Source of the DNA: Leishmania donovani
Lineage: Eukaryota > Euglenozoa > Kinetoplastea > Trypanosomatida > Trypanosomatidae
Assembly: GCF_000227135.1 (NCBI RefSeq)
Contig: NC_018255.1
Location: 62,001 to 126,000, forward strand
DNA: 64,000 nucleotides
Direction of reading: 5' to 3'
Below the pieces are notes generated by a model. That model worked only from the letters and a program-made list of their open reading frames with translations, did not search any database and was not told the DNA's origin. This document shows, in pieces, positions 28,886 to 37,685 of this stretch; position 1 is the stretch's first letter; the number at the start of each line of letters is the position of its first letter. The position numbers and the translations under genes were made by a program.

Positions 28886-31276
28886 ATGCAGAGCTGCTTC
28901 GCCGCCTGCTCACAGGTAGTCTGCGTGGCAGAGGACACGGCGGTGGCGTTTTACGCGCCCAAGTCGCTGCGGAAGTTCCGCGTGGAGCGGCTCAACGGAT
29001 CGCGCGTATGCGGGATGTATGTGCAGATCATTTCTGGCGCAAAGGCGGTGCTGCACGTCATCGATGCCGAGGCTACGTTGTTCGAGTTTGCAATCGAGGG
29101 TGGTGCGCCATCCTTGGTGCGCACAGTCTCGATTCGACTCCCACGGGCCTCACTTGTCCCGTCCACCTCAACTGAAGAGAATGAGGAGGTTTCAGATAGG
29201 CGGCATCAGGGCTTAACGAGCTGGACGGCGAACGGCGAGGCGGCCGCCACCGCCTCCGTCGTCGTGGCTGCTCAGTTCCATGTGCAGCAGGCACAGTTGT
29301 TTGCTGTTCTGCTCACGAAAGTCGGCGTTTACGAGGCCGCGCTAGGCTCTGCCTCACCCGTGGGGGCGACGAGCGCGCCGTCGACGGTGGTGGTGCACAC
29401 CTTCAAGGAAGCCGTGCCACACGGGTATCTTTCTGTTGGTCAGTTTACTGGCCTGGTCGTCGTAGCCGTCCCTCACGCGCGTGAGTTCTTCTACTCCCTC
29501 TTCACGGACCGCCTCTCCGCCCACCAGCCGCACCGCCCGTCTTGTCCGCCTCTCCTGCCGCGCGCCGTAAATGTGCAGATCCAGAGTATTGCCTGCAGTC
29601 CAACGAGCACGTCGGTCGCCGTCGGTGGCAGGCGCGGTGAGCTGCTCATCTACGTGGAGGTTCAAGAGGCACACTGCTTTGCCGACCACTGGCATCACAC
29701 ACCTCTGACAGCGCTTGCCTTCGCTTTAGATGGCAGCGCAGTGTACACTGGCGGCCGCGAGTCTGTGCTACTAATCTGGGATCTGGTGTCCTACGGCCAC
29801 AAGAAGGTCAAGGTGCAGCTGGGCACGCTGCAAGGGATAACGCTCTTCAGCAGTGAAGGGGCGCAGCTGTTGCTGTCATGCGGCACGTCAACGCTCGCCG
29901 TTGCGGACTTGCTGCAGATGCGCGTGACGACGTCGGCGGAGGGCATCGAGTGGGCCGCTGAGGATGTGTGCACCGGGCTCGTCGTCGAGCAGTGGCGCGG
30001 GAGCCCGGCGGTGATTCTGACGGGGATGCCGAATGTGCTGCGTGTCTGCGACCCGTACACGCAGCAGTCTATCTACTCGCTCCACGTGTCCTCGCAGATG
30101 GAGACGATCCCGAGCCCGCCCCGCCATGGAATTCAGTTCGTGGGCATTCTGAACGACAGCCGTTCTCTCGTGACGTACGAGTCCTTCTCCTCGACGGTGC
30201 TGCCCCCGCTGCTGCGGTTCTGGGAGTATGACGCGCCACTTAAGCAACATGTGGAGACGCAAACCGTCTACTCCCCGCATCGCTCCGCCGTGCTGGCTCT
30301 GGAGGTGGAGAAGCGAGGGCGGCGAGTGTTCACGCTGAGCTCCGAGGCGATGAAGTGCTGGGCACAGACTGCCTTCACCGCACAGGACACATACGGTACC
30401 CCGACTGGCGGCTGGCACAACCACTCAGCGATGGCGACTCCCTCCCAGCAGGTGCAAACGATGGCCCTCTCCGCAGACGGCTCGCTCTGCTTCGTTGCGG
30501 ATGACTGTCTGCACGTGTACTCGGTGCAGGACTGCAGGCCCGGCGAACGCTGGCCACTGCTTCAACTTCTGCCGCAGTACACGGAAACGCAACCGCTGCG
30601 CCGGATAGTCGTGTCACCCGACTCCCGGCACGCTGTGGCAGCTGGGAAGCGGCACATCTTCTTTTGGGCACTGGACAGGTGTTCAGAGGAGCCGACCGTA
30701 TTCAGCGTGGGCGAGACGTGCATCACTGCCTTGAGTGCCTTCACGGACACGACGGTGGTAGCCGCCCTCGAGGACACATCCCTTGTGGAGCTTCGCTGCT
30801 GCGCCGCCGGCAGCAGTAAGGGCCCGCAGCTGGGTGAGATGGTGCGTCGTATTGCGAACGCCTCTCGTTTTCCTTTGCGCCACATCGCCCCACTGCACAT
30901 GAATGGCCAGCGTCTCGCTGCTGTGGACGCCGTGACGGGCTTTAAGATTTTGCAGCTGCCTACAGGAGCCGCGGCCGTGGCGCAGCCCTCCGTGTACGAG
31001 TGGGCCGGCACCAGCGATGAGGCGAGCGGCGCGGGGGCCGTGGCAGAGGGTGACAAAACCGCACGACTTCAGCTGCAGTCCTTCTTCAAGGAGGTGACTT
31101 CGATCCAAGACTCACAGGAGGTGCTGATGACAGCGAACCAAGAAGGCGCCTTGGCAACGGCGCAGCAGACGGCGCAGGCGGACCGGTGGCTGGCTGAGGT
31201 GCTCGGTGAGCCGGCCTACACGGTGCCACCGATGAGCGCTGTTCTCTCCACGTACCTGCAGCGTCGGCCGTGCTAG
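28886..31276 (+). CDS. WD40-repeat protein, WDR75/Utp17-like
   Basis: A 796-residue beta-propeller protein. Repeats are diverged, but WD-type blade ends are visible: AVGGRRGELLIYVEV (about 248-262), then HWHHTPLTALAFALDGSAVY followed by GGRESVLLIWDL (about 268-300). The HWHH-x-x-x-x-x-LAF and G-G-x-E-S-V-L-x-x-W combination is characteristic of WDR75/Utp17, a U3 snoRNP/SSU-processome subunit that also promotes rRNA transcription. Further blades follow (QTMALSADGSLCFVADDC, IVVSPDSRHAVAAGKRHIFF), so two propellers are likely. The C-terminal 60 residues are helical and Gln/Ala-rich. There is no signal peptide or membrane segment, consistent with a nucleolar protein. ATG 28886 is the first ATG after the candidate splice site and precedes propeller-like sequence. 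The subfamily call is inference from one region. Confidence 0.8.
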   Translation: MQSCFAACSQVVCVAEDTAVAFYAPKSLRKFRVERLNGSRVCGMYVQIISGAKAVLHVIDAEATLFEFAIEGGAPSLVRTVSIRLPRASLVPSTSTEENEEVSDRRHQGLTSWTANGEAAATASVVVAAQFHVQQAQLFAVLLTKVGVYEAALGSASPVGATSAPSTVVVHTFKEAVPHGYLSVGQFTGLVVVAVPHAREFFYSLFTDRLSAHQPHRPSCPPLLPRAVNVQIQSIACSPTSTSVAVGGRRGELLIYVEVQEAHCFADHWHHTPLTALAFALDGSAVYTGGRESVLLIWDLVSYGHKKVKVQLGTLQGITLFSSEGAQLLLSCGTSTLAVADLLQMRVTTSAEGIEWAAEDVCTGLVVEQWRGSPAVILTGMPNVLRVCDPYTQQSIYSLHVSSQMETIPSPPRHGIQFVGILNDSRSLVTYESFSSTVLPPLLRFWEYDAPLKQHVETQTVYSPHRSAVLALEVEKRGRRVFTLSSEAMKCWAQTAFTAQDTYGTPTGGWHNHSAMATPSQQVQTMALSADGSLCFVADDCLHVYSVQDCRPGERWPLLQLLPQYTETQPLRRIVVSPDSRHAVAAGKRHIFFWALDRCSEEPTVFSVGETCITALSAFTDTTVVAALEDTSLVELRCCAAGSSKGPQLGEMVRRIANASRFPLRHIAPLHMNGQRLAAVDAVTGFKILQLPTGAAAVAQPSVYEWAGTSDEASGAGAVAEGDKTARLQLQSFFKEVTSIQDSQEVLMTANQEGALATAQQTAQADRWLAEVLGEPAYTVPPMSAVLSTYLQRRPC

Positions 31277-32553
31277 AATCGAGAGTGAGAGAGAGAAACA
31301 GGAGGAGCAAGTGGCGGTGGGCACTCCTGCCATCCCTGGCGGCTGCCTGCATGCATGTGGGTTTGCGAGTGTGGTGTTGCTCTGTACGCAGCAGCCACAC
31401 GTGAGTGGACGTTTCACATTGGTGTGTCTGCGCGCCTGTGGGCCCATGGCTGGTGCAGCTATGTGCGTGTTGCTCTTGTATGCGTGCACGTGTGTGCGCG
31501 TCTACAGTGATGCAGGTAGAGTTAGCAGTGGTGCGATCCGGCCATGCCGGCCGAGAGAAAAAGAGAGAGGGCGTGTGTGTGTGTGTGTGGAATACAAGTC
31601 TGGCAGCCACGTCACTCGTACGGCTGGCTTGCACTGGTCCCTTGCATCGAGGAGTCAGGTCGCATCTCTCCCTCTCTGTCCAGCCGCTCCTTTCTACACG
31701 GTTTCTCCCGCCCCTCGATGGGGGCTTTTGCTTGTTTGTTTCGCCTTTAACGCTTAACTCTAAGCGCACTCAAGGGCGGTCGTTGTGGTGGGGTGGGGTG
31801 AGGTGGGGGGGGGGGGTGAGAGCCATACAGCGCTGATGACTTCCTCCTCTCTCCACGGCAGCGAGCCAGCCCGTCTAGCCATACGCACACGCAAATAGAT
31901 ACGTACAAAAACAACGTTTGGGGCGAGCGGGTTATCGCCCACCTCTCGGGCGCCTCGCTTTTTTTTTCGGGCGCGCGTTTAACGGCACCACCCTCTTTCC
32001 GCCCCCTCAAGCACACGAGCTTCCAAAAGGATGATGGATTGGGGGCCGGTGCCGCCGCTTGATCACCTAGATCGTCCCCTCGTGTCTCGTCGGATGCCGC
32101 AGCTGGTGAGGGTGTGCGTGCGAGTCGATGGAACGGCAGCAGAGGCCCACTCTTTTTTATTACGTGCGGCGTGCCCACACCACACCATACCCCCTTTGCA
32201 CGAAAAGGCATGTGTGCGCGCGGCTCCGCGTTTTGCCTCAACCTGGCCGACTCTATGTACGCGTCCTCTTTTTCTTTCTCGGGCTGAGAGTTGCCCGCAC
32301 TGATGCTGGACAGCTCACCTCCGGTGCGTGAACGCACTATCAGTGGTGGTACGGCCGCAAGAGAAAGTCAAGAAGTGGCGCAGCTGGCTCACTTCACCAG
32401 TGGCCCTAACTATTTTAGTTTTGGCTGTCGTAGGTCAGTCCACCACAGGAATACCGCACCTGCAGCTTTCACAGCGACTTCCTTGCACCTCTCACGTGCA
32501 AGTACCTTATCCCTTTCTTGCTACTCGCTATTCTGCGTGTTGTTTGCTATTCC
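31277..32553. other. intergenic/UTR region
   Basis: About 1.3 kb with no supported gene. It has a G-rich run near 31801-31816 and T/G-rich low-complexity DNA at 31420-31590. Confidence 0.55.
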
Positions 32554-33489
32554 ATGGACCTTAACGACTTTCTGCGCAACACCAAAACCGCAGCGCAGAA
32601 CGGTAACGCCTGCGCTCGGACTCTGCTGTCGGGTCACAAACGTTTTGGAGACGCCAACGAGGCGTCGGCTGAGGCTTCCTCCAGCGGTGCAGGTGCGAGT
32701 GGCAAGCGCCCCCGACGCAGCGGAACTGCGGAGGGGCTGAACATACAGGCGGCGCAGGAAGCCCTCGCGCAGGAGCGTGGCAACACCTCGGCTCAGGCGC
32801 AGCAGCAGCGCGCGCAGGCTGAGCTCTTATCGGAGCAGGCGGCAGCGCGCATGGTGCATCAGGTTCTGGAATATGTGATGCAAGTGGAGCTGGGTGGTCG
32901 GCACAACGCAGCCAAAGGAGGCATCGCACCGTTTGTTCCGTCTGCGGCGCAGCTGGCGGCCGAGAAAGCCATGTGGACACCTGCAGCAGGCTATGTAATC
33001 CATCACGTGGTGCCTGCCACGCTCGACACGTCCCCGCAAACGCTCGAGTCGCTGATGAGCGTCACAGAGAAGGAGCGGGTGCCAGAGGGGGTGCGCGCTC
33101 TCCGCGGCACGTTGCAGGTGTGCGACACAGAGCGTGATTTGGTCGGAGGCGTGCGCACCAGCATGGCGCCGCACCTTCGCACGCATGTGTTGGAGGTGCT
33201 AGAAAAGGGCCTTCGCGGCCAGGCATGGCTACGTGACGACGCGGCGGTGGCTACCCAGATCTCCGCGCTTGGCAAGCCGACAACGCCAGATAAGGGCCCG
33301 TCTAGCGTTCTGCTATTTGGTGGTTTAACCACAGCTTCTGTCGCGAACAGCGACGCGACAAGCAGTGCACGCGATACGGCATCGGCTGGTGATGGGGCGT
33401 CAAAACCACGATCCAAAGGCTTCTCGCTCGCAGCCTTCCTTAACAGTAATGACCCCACCTCGTCGTCGTCAGATGGGGAGGATCCGTGA
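32554..33489 (+). CDS. hypothetical protein
   Basis: A 311-residue protein that I do not recognise. Residues 1-45 hold a Ser/Ala/Gly-rich linker, then a basic stretch (SGKRPRRSG) that could be a nuclear localisation signal. Residues about 65-105 form a Gln/Ala/Glu-rich helix (AQEALAQERGNTSAQAQQQR) with coiled-coil character. A central region of about 110-250 appears globular (VLEYVMQVELGG, AAGYVIHHVVPATL, SMAPHLRTHVLEVLEKGL). The last 60 residues are Ser/Asp-rich and acidic, after a short KGFSLAAFLN motif. ATG 32554 starts a frame with trypanosomatid-like codon use. It lies between the WDR75-like gene and the DIS3-like nuclease gene, both RNA-related, but this is not evidence of function in a polycistronic genome. 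Confidence 0.8.
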   Translation: MDLNDFLRNTKTAAQNGNACARTLLSGHKRFGDANEASAEASSSGAGASGKRPRRSGTAEGLNIQAAQEALAQERGNTSAQAQQQRAQAELLSEQAAARMVHQVLEYVMQVELGGRHNAAKGGIAPFVPSAAQLAAEKAMWTPAAGYVIHHVVPATLDTSPQTLESLMSVTEKERVPEGVRALRGTLQVCDTERDLVGGVRTSMAPHLRTHVLEVLEKGLRGQAWLRDDAAVATQISALGKPTTPDKGPSSVLLFGGLTTASVANSDATSSARDTASAGDGASKPRSKGFSLAAFLNSNDPTSSSSDGEDP

Positions 33490-34156
33490 CGCCCTCGCAC
33501 ATCGGCCTTTTTGACTGGCGTATTGGTCGGCACTCATGCGCTCGCGTGTGTGCGCGCGAACCTATGCTTTCGAGACGCCGTTTCGAAGTGTATGGCGGCC
33601 CCACATTTTGGTCTTTTCCCCTCCCATGCGCAGTGGGCAGTGTGGTGGGGCTCATCGCTCCTCAGGTACGCTCTCTGCATAGCAGTTCCACATGCACCCC
33701 TCAAAGAAGCCTCGCTCGTTTCCATCCGTGACAGGAAGGCGCGGTAGCGCTGACACTCTCTGCCCTTTCCTACTTCCTTGAATGTGTCCCTACAGTCCGA
33801 TACGCTTCTGGTGGTCTTCTGTTTCTCCTCCAAGTGCGAAGCAATCGCTCGCCGTGAACACCCGTTCTTCGGCTCGTCCTTTCGCTCCCGCTCTCGCTCT
33901 CACTCCTGGCTCTTCTAGTTCGAGTAATCCTCTTCCCGCGCTCTTCTCTATTTTTTGGTGGCGATGTCTTTCACCGGCGTGTACACTAACTGTCTTTTTT
34001 TTTTTTTGACCCCGCACCGCTCGTCTCTGCCTGTCACCCGGGTGACACCTGTGCAGACTCCAACGTGATGCTCTTGTACCCTCTCTTGCTTGCTCATCTT
34101 TCGTCCCTCGCTCACCTCTACTCCCTCTCTCTTTCTGCGGGGTCGTGAGCCGTACC
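33490..34156. other. intergenic region ahead of the DIS3-like gene
   Basis: About 0.67 kb, increasingly C/T-rich with a poly-T run at about 33996-34007. No gene is seen. Confidence 0.5.
34070..34149 (+). promoter_or_regulatory. candidate spliced-leader acceptor for the DIS3-like gene
   Basis: A C/T-rich tract (34070-34136) is followed by AG at 34148-34149, only 7 nt before ATG 34157. If this AG is used, the 5' UTR is very short; an upstream AG or the later Met codon at residue 22 are alternatives. Confidence 0.3.
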
Positions 34157-37048
34157 ATGGGCGAAGACAACACGAAAACGAATACACCATTTTCAAGCGG
34201 ACGTGACACAAGGAAAGGCATGACCGTCATCACCTGTGCTTACGCGCTCGGCAGCGACCCGGATCTTGAAAAGCGCGTGAAAGAGGGCACCGTCGTCATT
34301 GGACGTGTCAACGTGTTTCGCAACTACAACACCAATCTGTCGTTTGTGCGCAGCAGTCGGCTTCCGTGCGATGTGGTGCTGAACTCTGCCGAGCTGCGCG
34401 GGCCTGCGCTGCACTCTGATGTGGTGGCAGTGGCGCTCCTGCCATTGGCTCAGTGGCAACCCGCGCCGAATGCAGCCAGCGCAGTGCCTGCCAGCAGCGA
34501 TAGCAACACCGATGACGAGGAGACCGAAAATGGTCCGCGGGTGATGCCGTCTACGCTGCCGGACGGCCGCCACATTGCGCAGCTGATTGCGCCCGAGACA
34601 ACGGAAGAGCTCATCCAGAACGCATCTGCCGAGGTCTCCCTCGCCGCGCAGATGGGCGCCCCTTTTTCGTACGAGTGGCCACCAGAGAAGCGTCCTCTGG
34701 GCCGTGTCATTCGAATTCTGAAGCGCTGCCTGCCACGCCTTCACGTGGCCCGCATTGCTGACAACCAGGTGCACCCTGGCGAGGGATTGCAGGAGAAGTA
34801 CTACTACCGCTTCCGTCCCTTCAATCAGCTGTACCCTCAGCTGACTGTGCAGGGGTGCGACATCATGGCTGCTTATCATGCAAACATCAGCACGTCGCTC
34901 TTTTCCTTGGCACTGGAGCACGGGGAGAACGGCGAAATCTTAACGACTCCGCGAGTGCCGAACGCCCTCTTGTGCAAAGTCCACAGCTTCCTCGGTGACG
35001 CCTCGACCATGGCCGTGGCCAGCCACGCCATCTGCACAAGCTGCAATGTGTCGAACGAACCCTTTTCGGAGGAGGCCGAGGCGTGCGTGCTCAAGGATTT
35101 CACGATCCCCTCGCCAGCGGAACTGGCCGACATGGGGCGGCGCGATTTACGCGACTCGGAGTTCGTCTTGACGATTGACCCCGCCACGGCGCGCGACCTG
35201 GACGACGCGCTCAGCATTAAGCCGCGCAAAGATGGCGGCTATCACGTCGGCGTGCACATCGCGGATGTGTCCCACTTTGTGTTGCCGAGGACGGCTCTCG
35301 ACGAGGAGGCGCAACGGCGCAGCAACTCGACCTACCTGGTGGACCGCGTGATTCCCATGCTGCCGTCCCGGCTGAGCGAGGAGTACTGTAGCTTGAACCC
35401 CGGCGAAGACAAGTTTGCCTTCTCTGGACTGTTCGAGTTTGACCGGGACGGGCATCTCATTTCCGAGGCAGCGACGGGGGAGAAGTGCGAGTGGTTCGGC
35501 CAGAGTGTCATCCGCAGTCGGTGCCGATTGGCGTACGAGCAGGCGCAGCAGATTCTCGACGGCGACGACACGGTGGTGCTCGACGTGGCGCAAGCGGCGT
35601 CGGACCTCGGCATCGGCGAGGAGGCTGCCCGCAAGAAGGTGAAGCAGAGTGTCACGAACCTCTTTGCGCTCGCGAGCAAACTTCGCCAGCAATCACTGCG
35701 GGACGGGCGGGTGGTTATCGGCAACACCCGTCTTGCGTTTAGATTTGACAGGAATGAGGTGAACTCGCCTCCCACCTCCTTTTTCGTGCAGGAGCAGATT
35801 CAGGCCAATTGGTTGGTGGAGGAGTTTATGTTGTTAGCGAATCAACGCGTGGCACAGAAAATCGTGCAGTACATTCCGTACGGGGCTCTGCTGCGTCGGC
35901 ACAAACCGCCGCAACCGCAGAAGATGAGACGACTACGCACGGCCCTGTCGCACCGCGGTCTGCCTACGGGCGGCAGCTCTGGACAGGAGCTGCAGCGGAT
36001 GATCGACACCATCAAGAAGGACCACCGCGGAGACTTCCACACCGTGTGCGAGTTGCTCAAGTACTCCTTGATGGCGGCCGAATACATTGCCAACGACCCG
36101 ACGGAGAAGGACATCCGCTCCCACTTTGCCGTCGCGGCGCCGTGGTACACCCACTTTACGTCACCGATTCGGCGTTACTGCGACTTGATGGTGCATCGTC
36201 AGCTGCGCGTCGCCCTGGAGCTGGAGCGGTGCATGGAGGAAGCCCAGATGGAGATGCCGAACGCGCCGCACCCGGCACTGGAGACGAGGCCCGGGGATTG
36301 CATCTTCGACCCAACGCGTGCCGTGGATGTCCACAAACTGAAGACGCGAGAACTCTTCTACCCTCTCTCAGCACTGGAGCACATTGTCACCCACGCCAAC
36401 GAGTGCCGCTTGAACTCCCGCTCCGCCGGCGACATGTCGTTGGAGTACTCTCTGTGCCTGTACCTGCTTGCACTCCAGAAGAGGGCCAAGGAGGACCCGA
36501 CTTTGCCACAGCAGCTCTACACCACCGTCACCATTGTGAAGATCACAGAGGGCAGCTTCTTGCTCTACAGCTCGGAGCTCGCCTCTGTGGTGGAGATCGG
36601 CTTCAACGATACCCACCAGCGGTTCAGGTATCAAGGACTGCTTGTGACGGGCGACCTGGACGCAAAGTCAGCCGCGCAGGAGACTCGGGCGGACACACGG
36701 GCAGCAGCGGAACGGGCGAGCGACGCCAAGGCGAAGGCGCATGCACGCAAGAAGGGGGGCAAGAGCGACATGCCACGCCGCGGCGCCGCAGATGGCGGAC
36801 AGGGGCAGCATCACTTTTCGGGCCGAGTGAACACGGTGGCGGCTCAGTTTTCGTGGGGGTCACACCCCGAGACGGGCGAGGAGGTGACGGAGGTGTTTGA
36901 CCTGTTTACGGAGTTTGTCGCGCTGCTGGAGGTGACAGCGAAGCAGGGGCGACTGTCATTGGGCATGCAGCTGTTGCAGCCGTGGGAGCGGGAGGCGGCC
37001 CGCCGCGTCTGCCCCAAAGTGCCCACCTCGCTGGTCGAGGAGCAATAG
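34157..37048 (+). CDS. RNase II/RNB-family 3'-5' exoribonuclease, DIS3L2-type
   Basis: A 963-residue hydrolytic exoribonuclease. The N-terminal part holds two cold-shock-like domains (LNSAELRGPALHSDVVAVAL, then LGRVIRILKR and the following LHVARIADNQ). The RNB domain starts at about 320 with the catalytic block DPATARDLDDALS (D341, D347, D349, D350) and continues with GYHVGVHIADVSHFV and the RSNSTYLVDRVIPMLPSRLS block. The strand-guiding end is TSPIRRYCDLMVHRQL. The C-terminal S1-like domain is split by an Ala/Lys/Arg-rich insertion of about 55 residues. No N-terminal PIN nuclease domain is present and there is no room for one, so this is not the exosome subunit DIS3/RRP44 but a DIS3L2-like enzyme acting independently of the exosome, probably in the cytoplasm. 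The four acidic residues suggest that it is active. Confidence 0.88.
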   Translation: MGEDNTKTNTPFSSGRDTRKGMTVITCAYALGSDPDLEKRVKEGTVVIGRVNVFRNYNTNLSFVRSSRLPCDVVLNSAELRGPALHSDVVAVALLPLAQWQPAPNAASAVPASSDSNTDDEETENGPRVMPSTLPDGRHIAQLIAPETTEELIQNASAEVSLAAQMGAPFSYEWPPEKRPLGRVIRILKRCLPRLHVARIADNQVHPGEGLQEKYYYRFRPFNQLYPQLTVQGCDIMAAYHANISTSLFSLALEHGENGEILTTPRVPNALLCKVHSFLGDASTMAVASHAICTSCNVSNEPFSEEAEACVLKDFTIPSPAELADMGRRDLRDSEFVLTIDPATARDLDDALSIKPRKDGGYHVGVHIADVSHFVLPRTALDEEAQRRSNSTYLVDRVIPMLPSRLSEEYCSLNPGEDKFAFSGLFEFDRDGHLISEAATGEKCEWFGQSVIRSRCRLAYEQAQQILDGDDTVVLDVAQAASDLGIGEEAARKKVKQSVTNLFALASKLRQQSLRDGRVVIGNTRLAFRFDRNEVNSPPTSFFVQEQIQANWLVEEFMLLANQRVAQKIVQYIPYGALLRRHKPPQPQKMRRLRTALSHRGLPTGGSSGQELQRMIDTIKKDHRGDFHTVCELLKYSLMAAEYIANDPTEKDIRSHFAVAAPWYTHFTSPIRRYCDLMVHRQLRVALELERCMEEAQMEMPNAPHPALETRPGDCIFDPTRAVDVHKLKTRELFYPLSALEHIVTHANECRLNSRSAGDMSLEYSLCLYLLALQKRAKEDPTLPQQLYTTVTIVKITEGSFLLYSSELASVVEIGFNDTHQRFRYQGLLVTGDLDAKSAAQETRADTRAAAERASDAKAKAHARKKGGKSDMPRRGAADGGQGQHHFSGRVNTVAAQFSWGSHPETGEEVTEVFDLFTEFVALLEVTAKQGRLSLGMQLLQPWEREAARRVCPKVPTSLVEEQ

Positions 37049-37685
37049 AGGCCGCTCTGCCGTGTAGAAATTGTGTGGTGTTTTACGCTGTTTTGAGCGT
37101 GGCCGCTCAGCGGCAGCAGTGTCACGCAGTAGGTCACGCTCTGCGGGGTTTTGAATGAGCGTGAAAGAAGTGACGGCGCACAGGGAAAGAGACTGACAGA
37201 GCGAAGGAGAGGGAGACAGCGGAGACGGGGAAGATTAGGCGCCAGACTTTCACAGGAAATGCGTCGCCGTCACTTTATCCCGCTGTCCGGCGCAAATGGC
37301 CTCTGTGCATCGCTCCCCCCCCCCCACACACGCACTTCCCCCATTACTGCACGTCGTGCGCGAGCTCTTTTTTCGCCCGACGAAACGCAGCTGTCCTGTG
37401 AGCATGCGTCTGTGGCGCGTGTACTAGGATGTCTCACAGACACGTGCCACACTCTCCCTCCCCCCCACCAATCCCCCTCCCCTCTTCTCTACTACCAGTT
37501 TCGTTTCGTGGTGACTTGCGGAGGGCGCTTGCGCTGGCAGCACCATCAGAATCATCATCAGCGTGATACCGTCCCCTGATGAGTGCTTATCACATAAGCA
37601 ACGACGCATTCTGTGCTTTCACACCCACATTAGACTCTGTCGACGTGTTTCGATCCGCATTTCGTGCGGGAACTGTCCTGTTGGA
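37049..37685. other. intergenic region
   Basis: About 0.64 kb with poly-C runs at 37316-37325 and C/T tracts at 37453-37482. No gene is seen. Confidence 0.5.

Noticed and set aside
35809..36900. 363-codon frame inside the DIS3-like gene
   Set aside because: Alternate-frame shadow of a gene with clear RNB motifs in the main frame.
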